Shown here: piece by piece, positions 1 through 9,189 of the stretch | How the letters are laid out: every line of letters begins with the position of its first letter | Numbering within the stretch: position 1 is the stretch's first letter | Assembly (NCBI RefSeq): GCF_000565175.1 | Contig: NZ_CP006681.1 | Coordinates: 992,001 to 1,056,000, forward strand | Direction: 5' to 3' | DNA length: 64,000 bases | Origin: Spiroplasma culicicola AES-1 | GTDB taxonomy: Bacteria > Bacillota_I > Bacilli_A > Mycoplasmatales > Mycoplasmataceae | The notes under the pieces: generated by a model | Databases searched by the model: none | Seen by the model: the letters and a program-made list of their open reading frames with translations, nothing else | What the model was told of the DNA's origin: nothing | Program-made: the position numbers and the translations under genes

Positions 1-541
1 CATTTGCTTCAATTTCAATAATGCCTTGATTATCAAAAATATGACCAATATTTAGCTCTTTACCGCTGCACAGCATTCCAAATGAATCATGACCTTTTAA
101 TTTTCCAGGATTGATTTGCATTCCATTAGGCATAAATGAACCAACAGTTGCAAGAACAGTTAACAACTCTTGTCTTACGTTTTTGGCTCCACATACTATT
201 TGTAATTCATTTTGTCCATCAAATACTTTGCACAATGATAAGTGTGTACCTTCAATTGGACTACATTCTACTACTTTTGCAATTATAAACTGTGCTTCAT
301 TTTCTTTTAAATCAAAATATGGTTTTAAGGTTTCTATTGCATAAGCACTTAAGTGCACATCTTCTAAGTAATAAGTTTTTGATTTATCTATATCTGGATT
401 AACAATATTGGCACCAATTATTTGTTCATTATTATATAAAAGAGTTATGTTATCAATGGTTTTTGTTTGATTGACTATACTATTAGTTCAATTTATAACT
501 AATGTATCAAATTGTTTTACATAATTTACAAAAAATTTCAT
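1..541 (-). CDS. ytpR: YtpR-family tRNA-binding domain protein (3' end outside window)
   Basis: The frame starts at ATG 541 behind a good Shine-Dalgarno (AAGGAG) and runs off the left edge, so only the first 180 residues are visible. The second half matches the OB-fold tRNA-binding domain shared by YtpR and the PheT N-terminus: residues such as LQIVCGAKNV, VGSFMPNGMQI and FGMLCSGKEL follow the usual order. One in-frame TGA is read as Trp. YtpR proteins are stand-alone relatives of the PheT N-terminal domain with an unproven role in RNA binding. A PheT start is unlikely because the N-terminal segment is the YtpR type, but the missing 3' end means it cannot be excluded. Confidence 0.8.
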
Positions 542-757
542 TATTGTTTTCTCCTTAAAAAAATACTTGGAATAATTTCAAAACAATTATATAATAAAAA
601 AGTCTTTTATATAAAGATGCAATGAAATATTTTTGATTGCACGACTGTGCTTTTTTAATTTCAAATTAAAAAATGCAATTGTATTAATGAATACACTAAA
701 AGATAAATATGCAACAAGTTATTTTTTTAATTTGTAACAAACGAAGGGAGCATAATA

Positions 758-1591
758 ATGAAAATAGCAGTTATTATCGATTCATCAGCAGGAATTAAAG
801 ATACACAAAATTATAAGAATTTACATTTAGTACCTTTGATGATTACACAAGAAAGTGGAGAACAGATTAGTGATGATCAAGATTTATCATTCGATGAATT
901 TTATCAATTAAATGATAGTCAATTATTAAAAACTTCACAATCAGTGCCAGGAGTTATGATGAATAAATGAGATGAATTACTTAAAGATTATGATCAAGTA
1001 ATTTGTTTACTACTTTCAAAGGGACTTTCAGGTCAATTTAATACTTTTAGAATGTTTTCACAAGAAGATGAATATAAAGGTAAAGTATTTGTAATTGATA
1101 CAAACGGGGTAAGTATCATTTTAAAACAACAAATTTTAGAAACTTTAGAATTAATTGAACAAGGAAAAAAGGCAGAAGAAATTCAAACAATTATTGAATC
1201 AAAAAATCAATCATTTAATTGTTTTATCATCCCAAAATCTTTAACACAATTAGTTCGTGGAGGAAGAATCTCAAAAGCAGCTGCAGGGTTAGCAAAGATT
1301 TTAAAAATTACACCAATTTTAAAATATAATGGTGAAATTGATAAAGAAGACAAAACAAGAACATTTAAAAAAGCAATAGAACAAGCAATAAATACTTTAG
1401 AACAAAAAACAAAAAGTAATAATAAACAAATGGATCTTTCATATTCAAGAGCTGATGATGAAGTTATTGAATTAGTTAAAGAATGTATCATTGCAAAAGG
1501 TTATGAAATAAGATTGATTGAAGACATGCCAAATACAATTACTTGTCATACAGGTAGAGAAACTTTTGCAATTGCTTTGTGAGAAAATTAA
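758..1591 (+). CDS. DegV family (FakB-like) fatty-acid-binding protein, copy 1
   Basis: This 277-residue protein is read through TGA codons at 968 and 1580. It opens with MKIAVIIDSSAG, the DegV/FakB N-terminal strand and Asp-Ser loop, has the QLVRGGRISKAAAGLAKIL segment, and ends with the CHTGRETFAIAL-type loop. In Firmicutes FakB proteins bind a fatty acid while FakA phosphorylates it for phospholipid synthesis; Mollicutes that scavenge fatty acids carry several copies. The start is ATG 758 behind AAGGGAG. It lies 42 bp upstream of a second paralogue, probably as one transcript. Ligand preference cannot be read from the sequence. Confidence 0.88.
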
Positions 1592-1633
1592 TAAAATAGA
1601 TATATAATAATAAATGAAAATGAGGCGATTAAT

Positions 1634-2485
1634 ATGAAAATAGGACTATTATTTGACAGTTCATCAGGGTTAACAACTGAACAAATTAAAGGAACAAACA
1701 TTGATGTAATACCTTTACACGTAATATTTGATGGTGAAGCAGACTTTTTAGATACACCAGAAAATCATCAAAAATATGAAACATATAAAGCAATTGATGG
1801 AGGTAAAAGAGTCACAACAAGTATGGCTTCTCCAGGAGAAGTTAGTGAAAAATATGACACATTATTAAAACAATACAATCACATTATTTGTGTTACAATT
1901 AGTCCAAACTTATCTGGAATGTATCAAACAGCTGTAATGGTTGCAAACGATGATGAATATAAAGGTAAAGTAACAGTATTGAAACATGCACTTGCGGCAA
2001 ATTGTTTAAAAGAACTTGCTTTTAAATTTGATAAAATGGTTGCAAAAGAAGATATCAAAGTTGAAGATTTCCAAACAGAAATTGAACTTTGAGAAAAAAA
2101 TACAGCTATAATTATTGTTCCAGGAGAATTAGACAGACTTGCTAAAGGTGGTAGAGCAAAAAGTGTTTTAATTTCTCTTTTGAAAATGCTAAAAACTAAA
2201 TTAGCAATTCAATGAGGTGAAAAACCTAAAAAAGTAGGAATGGGAAGAACAATTACATCTCTTTTAGAAAAAATTATGAAAACAATCAAAAATGTTTGTG
2301 GGCAACAGTTTAAATTAATGTTTCTTCATACACCAGAAACAACAGCAAAAACTATTGACCAAGTTAAAAAATATTTAGATTCTGCTAAATTAAATTATCT
2401 AGAGGAAATCGTTCCAACACCATTTACATGTCATGCAGGGCTTGAAACAATAGCATTCATTGCAATTAAAAATGATATTTTATAA
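1634..2485 (+). CDS. DegV family (FakB-like) fatty-acid-binding protein, copy 2
   Basis: A 283-residue paralogue of the preceding gene, with TGA-encoded Trp codons around 2090 and 2214. It shares the N-terminal MKIGLLFDSSSGL, the LDRLAKGGRAKSVLISLLKML helix and the C-terminal TPFTCHAGLETIAFIAI. The tandem arrangement suggests duplication followed by specialisation for different acyl chains, as known for FakB1/FakB2 in Staphylococcus; that last point is inference. The gene ends a few bases before a strong bidirectional terminator and converges with the tRNA-Trp genes. Confidence 0.88.
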
Positions 2486-2490
2486 AAAAA

Positions 2491-2515
2491 ATCTACAATA
2501 TATAATATTGTAGAT
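2491..2515. terminator. Bidirectional terminator between degV copy 2 and tRNA-Trp
   Basis: Perfect 11-bp arms (2491-2501 and 2505-2515) with a 3-nt loop. The hairpin is flanked by A and T runs, so it can stop transcription from both directions at this convergent junction. Confidence 0.85.
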
Positions 2516-2529
2516 TTTTATTTGCAAAT

Positions 2530-2605
2530 TGGCAGGGGTAGCAGGACTTGAACCCACGACACTCGGATTTGGAGTCCGATGTTCTACCAACTGAACTATA
2601 CCCCT
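2530..2605 (-). tRNA. trnW: tRNA-Trp (anticodon CCA)
   Basis: The minus strand gives a 76-nt cloverleaf with 7-bp acceptor AGGGGTA/TACCCCT, anticodon stem TCGGA/TCCGA and loop CTCCAAA, hence anticodon CCA. The terminal CCA is encoded. It is nearly identical to the adjacent tRNA at 2649-2724, differing at the anticodon base. It reads the universal UGG codon. Confidence 0.95.
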
Positions 2606-2608
2606 ATT

Positions 2609-2637
2609 AAAAAAACTCCAAGAATGCTTGGAGTTTT
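2609..2637 (-). terminator. Terminator/attenuator between the two tRNA-Trp genes
   Basis: Perfect 11-bp arms (2612-2622 / 2627-2637), 4-nt loop, then seven U in the minus-strand transcript. It lies after tRNA-Trp(UCA) and before tRNA-Trp(CCA), so it should make the UCA tRNA more abundant than the CCA tRNA. Confidence 0.85.
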
Positions 2638-2648
2638 GTGTTTCTATT

Positions 2649-2724
2649 TGGCAGGGGTAGCAGGACTTGAACCCACGACACTCGGATTTGAAGTCCGATG
2701 TTCTACCAACTGAACTATACCCCT
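2649..2724 (-). tRNA. trnW: tRNA-Trp (anticodon UCA), reads UGA
   Basis: Same cloverleaf as its neighbour with loop CTTCAAA, hence anticodon UCA. It can read UGA and, by wobble, UGG. This is the molecular basis for the UGA=Trp reading used throughout. The CCA end is encoded. It is promoter-proximal in the pair. The same UCA-then-CCA order is known from Mycoplasma capricolum. Confidence 0.96.
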
Positions 2725-2729
2725 ATTAA

Positions 2730-2763
2730 GACTTTTTAATTATACAATATATTTTAAAAAGTC
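2730..2763 (-). promoter_or_regulatory. tRNA-Trp promoter with embedded inverted repeat
   Basis: A consensus -10 (TATAAT, minus strand, 2739-2744) lies 15 bp upstream of tRNA-Trp(UCA). It is bracketed by a perfect 10-bp inverted repeat, 2730-2739 and 2754-2763. The repeat is not followed by a U run in the minus direction, so it does not look like a terminator for the fur gene. It may be an operator or chance. Confidence 0.5.
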
Positions 2764-2774
2764 ATTGATTTTTT

Positions 2775-3209
2775 TTACTTTCTGCAGTTTTTGCAAACTC
2801 CATGCATTTCTAACTTAAAATGTTCTAATTCAAATTCTGATGAACTTGTAATAGTTTTAAATTGAGATAACAAATCTTGTGTCAAAGACGAACTTTCAAG
2901 ATGGTCATATGAGCCACATTCATGGCATTTAATATGAATTAATTGCGGAGCAATTGCTTCATATATAATTTGTTTACCATTAATTGTGTTTGAAAATATT
3001 AAGTGTAAGTCTAATAACAAATCAATATTGTTATAAACTGACATTACATTAACATTACCTAGCTCTTTTTCAACTTCACTTATTAATTCATTAATTGTAA
3101 AGTGTTTTTTAGTAGATATACATTTTAATATGGCTAGTCTTGCTTCTGTTAACTTTACCTTTTTTTCTTTTAAAATTGAAATGTATTCTTCATATAAGTT
3201 TTCAGTCAT
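2775..3209 (-). CDS. Fur family metal-responsive transcriptional regulator
   Basis: 144 residues, the normal Fur length. The N-terminal winged helix is followed by the dimerisation domain with two Cys pairs, CHECG near residue 95 and CKNC at the C-terminus, the usual structural zinc site. A His-rich metal site is only partly visible (HIKCHEC, LEHFKLEMHG). It could be Fur, PerR or Zur; the sequence does not decide. Its ATG follows directly on the TAG of the upstream acyl carrier protein gene, so the two are cotranscribed. No Fur-box-like palindrome was noticed next to it. Confidence 0.85.
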   Translation of the reverse strand: MTENLYEEYISILKEKKVKLTEARLAILKCISTKKHFTINELISEVEKELGNVNVMSVYNNIDLLLDLHLIFSNTINGKQIIYEAIAPQLIHIKCHECGSYDHLESSSLTQDLLSQFKTITSSSEFELEHFKLEMHGVCKNCRK

Positions 3210-3434
3210 CTAGTTTTTCAATTCCTCAATAACTTTGACTAAGTCACTAACATTGTTAAGTGACATCATTTGATCGTCAGATAAGGTAATGTTTAATTTT
3301 TCTTCTAAAACAACAACCATGTCCATTAAATCTAATGAATCTAACCCCAAATTTTTAAATTCAGAATCTTTTGTAATTGATCCTTTTGCACCTTTATCCA
3401 TAAGGTTTTTTTTGATTTCTTCAAAATAGTTCAT
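3210..3434 (-). CDS. acpP: Acyl carrier protein
   Basis: 74 residues with the canonical motif around LGLDSLDLMD; Ser33 is the 4'-phosphopantetheine attachment site. The start is ATG 3434, behind AAAGGACAGGTGA, rather than an upstream in-frame codon. Mollicutes lack full fatty-acid synthesis, so the protein probably serves acyl transfer for phospholipid assembly. It sits 9 bp from nothing else but fur, with which it is fused end to start (TAG then ATG). CoA for charging it could come from the coaX/coaD genes in this window. Confidence 0.93.
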   Translation of the reverse strand: MNYFEEIKKNLMDKGAKGSITKDSEFKNLGLDSLDLMDMVVVLEEKLNITLSDDQMMSLNNVSDLVKVIEELKN

Positions 3435-3453
3435 AATAATCACCTGTCCTTTA

Positions 3454-3888
3454 TTATATATCTTTAATAATGTAATTTCAAATATATTCTTGATTTGCAC
3501 GATACATAACGCTCACTTTTAGTGGCTTAAATATATCATTAAATTTAAAGTTAATGTTTAATTTCTCATTTTTTGGTCCCAACTTATTAAATTCTACTAA
3601 AAAATAATACTTAAATTCTTGTAAATTTATAAAAATATTATTATTTTCAAATCCAAGAATTCTAAGTTTTTGCTGCTTTGAAAAATTAATTTCAATATTT
3701 TCAAAAACAAAATCCTTTTCTTTAATTTCTGGATTTGAAGGATCTGGTGGTTTTGCTGAATTATCTTCAACTAAATCACTATTATTGATTATATAAAATT
3801 TATAAAAAACATAGCCGCAACCTAATAAGATTGTTATAAAAATAAAAATTGACATAATTATCTTAAATAACTTCTTTTTGATGTTCAT
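3454..3888 (-). CDS. Unknown membrane-anchored protein
   Basis: 144 residues reading one TGA as Trp near the C-terminus (3478-3480); the true stop is TAA at 3454. Residues 8-32 form one strongly hydrophobic segment (IIMSIFIFITILLGCGYVF), followed by a Pro/Asp linker and a polar domain predicted outside the cell. The N-terminus overlaps the end of the upstream unknown gene by 26 bp, so the two are translationally coupled and probably work together. I do not recognise the family. The promoter of acpP must lie in its 3' end. Confidence 0.7.
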
Positions 3889-5104
3889 TTATAAATTTAA
3901 TCCCTTGCTTATAATCATCAAAATCTATATCAAAAAGATCATCTCTTAAATAATCAATTTGATATTGGCGTTTAACTTCAAATTCTAAATTTATAATCGG
4001 TTGAAAATTTTGACTATAATCAATATTTTCAACCTCTTGAGAAATAACAATTATTAAATCATTGAATGCAATTTTCTTTGTAAAATTTACACCATTTTCA
4101 TTCATAGGATTAACTATTATACCTTTTTGACCTTGTTTATCTTCAACTACAAGATTTGCTTGTCAATCATATTTGGTTTTTAATTCACTTATAATATTTA
4201 TTTGATGAGTGTAGTATTCAATTTTATCTTTAATTTGACCGATTTTATAAAATTGGTCCAAATTTAAAGTTTTGATTTTGTTAAATGTTGAAATATTTTG
4301 AATATCTATCATACCTTTCATAAAAAAATCAATAAAGTTATTGGCATTTTGACCAAGCATTTTATAATTTACATATTTTCACTTTTTATATTCAAAGTTT
4401 ATATTTAAATCAAAATCTATACGATTTTGACTATCATGTAAAATTTCAACATCTAAAATTCTTTGGATTATATTTAAATAACCAGGCTTTTCTTTTAACA
4501 TATAGTCATTTTGTAAATAACTTGCAATTAGGTTTTGTTCAATAATTTTGTTATTTTTAAATTCGATTCTGGGTTTGCGATTAATCAAAATTGAACCCTG
4601 TGTGATTCCTTCAATTATTTCTAAACTTTTACCTTTATAAGACATTGAATAATTTATAACTGTATCTTGAGATCAATTAATATAATTTTCTGGAATCAAA
4701 AGTTCATGAAATTCAAATCCAGTTGAACTTAATTTACCATTTTTAGTCTTAGTAATAATTAAATTATTTATAGCAATAGGCTCATCTTTTTTGCCTGTTT
4801 CAATTTGTTTTAAACCCTCTTGTGTTTTTACATAAAATAATAATTCAACCTTATCTAAACCAATACTTTCTTGATCAGAATTATTCTTTTCAAATAACTG
4901 ATCAAAATAGTCTTTACCTTGAAATACAAAATTTGGTCTAAACAATAATTTATAGTATTTTTTTGAATTTTTTAAATAAATTTCATTTAAAAAAATAACA
5001 TCAATACCAACACTATCCTTTTGATTTTGTACTACATCAATTGAGTCTATAATTTGTGTTTCATCTTCAATATCAACTTTATTTTCAATATCTAAATCTA
5101 TAAT
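3863..5104 (-). CDS. Unknown protein with no standard start codon
   Basis: A single open frame with several TGA-Trp codons runs from about 5206 to the TAA at 3863. It contains no in-frame ATG, GTG or TTG upstream of TTG 4945. A strong Shine-Dalgarno (AGGGGTGA, 5105-5112) sits just before in-frame ATT and ATA codons at 5104 and 5101, so non-standard initiation there is one reading (413 residues). Alternatives are TTG 4945 without a ribosome site, or a 5'-truncated gene, since the frame runs into the tRNA-His terminator. The protein is hydrophilic, rich in Asp, Lys, Asn and Ile, without signal peptide or recognised domain. It overlaps the downstream membrane protein by 26 bp. Confidence 0.5.
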
Positions 5105-5191
5105 TTCACCCCTTTTTATGACAAAATTAATATCTTGTCTATTATCTTTATCGTCAAAAAAATATCAGTTTTGTACACTAAATTTAAAAAT

Positions 5192-5218
5192 AAAAAAACT
5201 TACCTTTTAGGTAAGTTT
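5192..5218 (-). terminator. tRNA-His terminator
   Basis: Perfect 10-bp arms (5196-5205 / 5209-5218) with a 3-nt loop and seven U on the minus strand. It lies 15 bp beyond the tRNA-His 3' end. Confidence 0.85.
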
Positions 5219-5232
5219 TAGTTTCGTTTAAA

Positions 5233-5309
5233 TGGGGCGTGTAAAGGGAATCGAACCCTCGAATGCCGGAACCACAATCCGGAGCGTTAACCACTTCGCC
5301 ATACACGCC
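5233..5309 (-). tRNA. trnH: tRNA-His (anticodon GUG)
   Basis: Minus-strand cloverleaf with anticodon stem CCGGA/TCCGG and loop TTGTGGT, giving anticodon GUG. The acceptor is GCGTGTA/TACACGC with an extra encoded G at position -1 facing C73, the His-tRNA identity pair. The CCA end is encoded. Confidence 0.95.
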
Positions 5310-5325
5310 ATATATAACAATTTAG

Positions 5326-5354
5326 ATAATATACCATTTATACTTTTAAGTCAA
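5326..5354 (-). promoter_or_regulatory. tRNA-His promoter
   Basis: Minus-strand -35 TTGACT (5349-5354), 17-bp spacer and -10 TATTAT (5326-5331), ending 16 bp before the tRNA. It is close to the sigma-A consensus. Confidence 0.8.
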
Positions 5355-5373
5355 TATTATTTATAAGACCATT

Positions 5374-5520
5374 TTATTCTTTTAATTTCTTTAGTCTTTC
5401 AAATTCACTTGTCCTTATATTTTCTTTAAAACAAGGACTCCATCTAGTATTGTATTTTAAAAAACCACCTGAACCAGGGATAATAAATTTTTATTAAACC
5501 ATTTTCTTTACTACTAGACA
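5374..5520 (-). pseudogene. Possible frameshifted small gene remnant
   Basis: An ATG at 5520 opens 25 codons (MSSSKENGLIKI...) and stops. An overlapping frame carries on with GSGGFLKYNTRW and ends in SEFERLKKLKE at 5374. Joined by a one-base shift they would form a protein of roughly 45-50 residues. There is no Shine-Dalgarno and I do not recognise the family, so this may be coincidence. Confidence 0.3.
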
Positions 5521-5542
5521 TTTTTTAATTTTAAAATTTATT

Positions 5543-5593
5543 AGTTGATTTATTTGCAATTTTCTTCATGTATATTTTTCAAATAAATCAACT
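5543..5593. repeat. Inverted repeat, 14-bp perfect arms
   Basis: Arms AGTTGATTTATTTG (5543-5556) and its complement (5580-5593) with a 23-nt loop, then six T on the plus strand. It looks like a plus-strand terminator but no plus-strand gene lies upstream. It may be left from a lost gene. Confidence 0.55.
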
Positions 5594-5630
5594 TTTTTAT
5601 TCAAAAAAGAAGTAATTAAGTAATATAAAA

Positions 5631-5664
5631 ATAAAAAGCAAGAAAAGTTAAACACTTCTCTTGC
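5631..5664 (-). terminator. Terminator of the secreted-protein gene
   Basis: Arms 5638-5647 and 5655-5664 pair over 10 positions with one G-U, followed by a U-rich run on the minus strand. Confidence 0.75.
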
Positions 5665-5732
5665 CTCTTGAACCAATATAATTACTATCTATATTTGTTT
5701 ATTTTGATTGTCAATTAGTAGTTGTAATACAA

Positions 5733-6272
5733 CTAATATCTTAAAGTTGTCTGTAATCAGAAAGAATCTGTTGGAAGTGTATTTGCTCATGATGTAAAAA
5801 TACTGTACCCATAGGCAGTTCTTCCTTTACTACTTTTTAATGTAACTTTAAAAACACAATTTCCATTACCTGATCCTGGATTTCATTCTGTTTTATCTTC
5901 AATAATAAAATCCCCACCAATTAAATATTCATCATTATCTCAAGTTAAAAATTGATTAAATAAAGTATTGAAACCAGTAGGTGCATTCAAACCCCTTCCT
6001 GAACCATTTCAAACAACTAATGAAGCTTCACTAAAATTTGAAATATTATTTTCATTAGCGAATTTTTTTACACTATTAATCAATTCTGCCATAGGAAAAA
6101 GAAGTTCTTGATGATTCCCTTCTGTTGGTGAAAATGCAACAGTCGCATTTGTTTGTATATCTTTTGAAGCATATTCAGTTTTTTTATCTAAGTTATTAGA
6201 TATAGAAACCACTGGAGTAACAGCTGTTGTTCCAACTGATAATGTTCCAATTAAACTTAATAATTTTATCAT
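5733..6272 (-). CDS. Secreted protein of unknown function
   Basis: 179 residues, reading several TGA codons as Trp (first at 6009); the stop is TAG at 5733. The N-terminus MIKLLSLIGTLSVGTTAV resembles the signal peptides of Entomoplasmatales lipoproteins, but no lipobox Cys follows, so cleavage and secretion or membrane anchoring are both possible. The C-terminal half is Gly-, Trp- and Thr-rich (GGDFIIEDKTEW, GYSIFTSWANTL), suggesting a beta-rich extracellular domain. The ATG at 6272 has AAAGGA upstream. It lies 79 bp downstream of a lipoprotein gene on the same strand. No family recognised. Confidence 0.7.
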
Positions 6273-6351
6273 TCACTTATATTCCTTTCTTTCGGGTCAT
6301 CACACCCTTATTAATATTTTAACATTTATAACGACTAGCATATTAAAAATT

Positions 6352-7434
6352 TTATAGTGTGTATTCTAATGTAATATTTGAGACACCCTCAATTAAAAAT
6401 AAATAATTATCAATTGGTGAAATAATTAAAATTGATGCCACATATATTTCATCATTTTCACATAATATTTTAATACTTTCTTCGTTATAGTTTTCCTCAG
6501 TTAAATATCTTCCTTCACTGTTTCTAAATTCTATAACAATATTTTCTGGATTTGATAAAATGTATTTTCTAAAATCAAAACTATTATTTATTGTTAGATC
6601 ATTTGCCATTATTTCTTCCATCTTTAAGCTAATAAAAGTTTTAAGACCTCTTAAATGTTTCTTTCACAATGGGATACTACTATTGTTTCAATCTAAAACT
6701 AAAGTACTATCCAAATTATTAATATTATATTTTATATCACTTTGTTTATCTAAATCCACTCAAACAATAAACATTGAGTTGTAATTATCATTTTTAGGTG
6801 TTTCGATTGATAAAATATCAATTGTTTTAGTATCTAATAACGTACTTTCTTCTTTAATTTGTTTTCCTGTTTTGTCTACTAGAACAAAATTATAGCTAAT
6901 ACCTGAAATATCAAATCCATTTTTTTCATAAATAAACTTTGCAAATACATTACTCAATTCACTATAGACAAAATCGCTTTCACTTCTCAGATAATCATTA
7001 AAATCATAAATAATTTGTTGTTCATTTAAATTTAAACTAAGAATGTAAGAAATGTTTGTTAAATAACTGTATTGTTTGTTTCATGAAATTTTATCATCAG
7101 AATTATATTGTTCAACGTATATTTGATTATGCTTAGAAGAATACACAATTTTAACTACAAAAATTGTTTGAAGTTGCTGTGAAAATTTATATTTTTTGTC
7201 ATTTAATTCACTTTCTTTAATAAAAGTGCGAGCAGGGTATTGAAGTTTAAGAGAATTTATTATTTCTAAATAGTCGTCTTGTCAAAAATCATTATAAAAA
7301 TATTTTTGATTTAGAATGTCAAAATCATATTTATAATATTTTAAATTTTCATTTGGATTACCACATGAGGTTACAGTAATTGAACCACTTGTTGTTATTG
7401 TTATTGTTCCTAATAGGACTAATATTTTTTTCAT
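6352..7434 (-). CDS. Lipoprotein of unknown function
   Basis: 360 residues with multiple TGA-Trp codons. The N-terminus MKKILVLLGTITITTSGS...VTSCGN carries a signal peptide and a lipobox-like Cys at about residue 24, so the protein should be lipid-anchored on the outer face of the membrane. The start follows a very strong Shine-Dalgarno (TAAGGAGGAG). The mature part is hydrophilic without recognised domains. The next gene on the same strand encodes a secreted protein; the pair may be a surface module. Such lipoproteins are numerous and fast-evolving in Mollicutes. Confidence 0.75.
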
Positions 7435-7585
7435 ATTTTACTCCTCCTTAATTATAATTATACACTTATAAGTTTTAAAAATAATTTTGATCAACGTGAG
7501 GAGTGAGCCTATCAAATTTTGACTCGATATTTATGTTTTGATTTCTTACATTTTTCTAATAATAATTTATTTTCTTTAGCAATCT

Positions 7586-8671
7586 TTAATTGTTCTTTAT
7601 ATAAGTTGTTGTACTCATTTTTTCTTTTAATTTTTTATATGGTTTGTAGTTAAATCATAGATTGTCATTTCAATTATATGAAACATCATCCATTTCTTCA
7701 CTAGTTATTAATGAATTAATAACTAAGTTAGGATTATAAATAATTTCTCTTCCTACAGCTACTCCATCAATTTCATAATTCATTGCAAAATTAATATCTT
7801 CTAAATTATTAAAATTTCCAACCACTATTAAAGGAGTTTTGATTTGCTCTTTTATTTGTGCTGCTAAAGGTACACGAAATAGCTTAGTTCCTGCTTTTTT
7901 AATAACTTCTGCAATATTTGGTCTACTAATAACTTCTCCACTTGAGATATGGAAATATACAACTTTATTTTCTAAAACCTTTAATAATGGTAAAAAATCC
8001 TTAACTTCCATACCATTTTTTTCATGATCTGTAATTGAAAAACGAATTCCAACTGGAATGCCAATATTATCAATAATTTCATCAACAATATCAATAATAA
8101 TTTTTGCTCTAACTAGAATATCTGATGATTTAATAACCTCATTTAATTGTTCAGAAATTAATTCACTCAATAAATATCCATGGGCTGCATGCAATTCTAC
8201 AAAATCAAAACCTGCTTTTTTAGCTCTATTTGCTCCTTGAATAAAAGCTGTTTTAATTTGGTCTAAATTACTTTCATTTAACAATGTTAACTTACTTTGA
8301 TCCATATAATCATATTTTAATGTAGCTCCAACTGTTGGAATTGACAAATCTGCTTTACTTCCAGCATGATTTAATTGAATTCCAGCAATTGCTCCACCCT
8401 TTTTAATGATATTTGTTATTTGTGTAAGTTTTTCAATTTGTTCATCTTTTCAAATTCCTAAATCTTTTTCTCGAATTTTTCCATTTTCTAGAACAGCTGT
8501 TGATTCTACAATAATGGTTCCAACACCTCCATATGCTCTTGCTCCATAATGTTGGATGTGAAATTCATTTGCAAATCCATCCTCTGCCATTAATGTGTCC
8601 ATTGGAGGCATGACAATACGATTACGTGCAGGTTTATTTTTTATAAATTCAAATTTTTCTGTTAATTTCAT
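7586..8671 (-). CDS. NADH:flavin oxidoreductase, Old Yellow Enzyme family
   Basis: 361 residues as read, with Trp-coding TGA codons at 8450, 7670 and 7655. It has the OYE barrel order: RNRIVMPPMDT near the start, GGVGTIIVEST, the FVELHAAHGYLLSELIS flavin/substrate motif, and GVAVGREIIYNPN before the C-terminus. The usual RTDxYGGSxxNR stretch after HAAHGYL is not recognisable, so it is a divergent member. A YqjM-like NAD(P)H-dependent ene-reductase role is likely, with unknown substrate. The C-terminal 15 or so residues may be altered by a frameshift (see findings). It starts 3 bp after the ArsR-like gene, forming an operon with it. Confidence 0.82.
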
Positions 8672-8674
8672 TTT

Positions 8675-8971
8675 TTAACCTATTCTTTCATCTGTTTTAT
8701 TATATGAGTCAATAATTGTTTTAATTAAGTTATAGTGAATTTCATCAATTTTATCATTTATAGTATAAAAATTATTACGTCCAATTTTTTTGCATTCAAC
8801 TAAGCCTACATAATTCAATTCACAAATTTGTTTTGAAATATTTTCACGTTTTGCAGGTAATAATTCTACTAATTGTGAAACTGTTAAACCTTTTTTATTG
8901 CACATTAATCAGCACATAATTTTAATTTTAGTATTAGAATTTAATTCTCTTAAAATTTCAATTACTTTCAT
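8675..8971 (-). CDS. ArsR-like winged-helix transcriptional regulator
   Basis: 98 residues starting at ATG 8971 behind AAAGGAG; a TGA-Trp lies in the N-terminal helix. The order is helix, LTVSQLVELLPAKRENISKQICEL (helix-turn-helix), then the wing VGLVECKKIGRNNFYTIN, as in ArsR/SmtB proteins. No conserved Cys metal site is evident. It is the first gene of the operon with the flavin oxidoreductase, and a perfect 20-bp palindrome lies 11 bp upstream between the -10 and the start codon, which points to autorepression. Confidence 0.8.
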
Positions 8972-8982
8972 TTGACTCCTTT

Positions 8983-9017
8983 ATGTTACTATATAGTAAC
9001 ATAATTTATTATATACA
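8983..9017 (-). promoter_or_regulatory. Perfect 20-bp palindromic operator plus -10 box
   Basis: ATGTTACTATATAGTAACAT (8983-9002) is an exact palindrome. A minus-strand TATAAT at 9012-9017 places it at about +1 to +20 of the arsR-like/OYE transcript. It is the probable binding site of the encoded regulator. Confidence 0.75.
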
Positions 9018-9147
9018 TTTTTATATAAAAAAGCATACCTAGATAAATATTTATTGCTTTACATTTTTTAAATTTCTTCAAAATAGTTTAATTTTTTATA
9101 ATCCAAATTTTAATGTTATTTCTATAATTAAAAACAAATTAAAATAG

Positions 9148-9177
9148 AAAAAATATTCTCTAAGAGAATATTTTTTT
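9148..9177 (-). terminator. Terminator after Pr6Pr protein 1
   Basis: A self-complementary segment, ATATTCTCT with its complement around a single-base centre (9153-9171), followed by a U-rich run in the minus direction and preceded by a similar run on the other strand. It lies just beyond the TAA at 9190. Confidence 0.7.
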
Positions 9178-9189
9178 GAATATTAAAAT

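Larger units (their letters stand above)
5310..5732. other. Gene-poor interval upstream of tRNA-His
   Basis: From left to right it holds the tRNA-His promoter, a broken small reading frame (5374-5520), an inverted repeat (5543-5593) and the terminator of the secreted-protein gene (5631-5664). No intact gene is visible. Confidence 0.6.
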
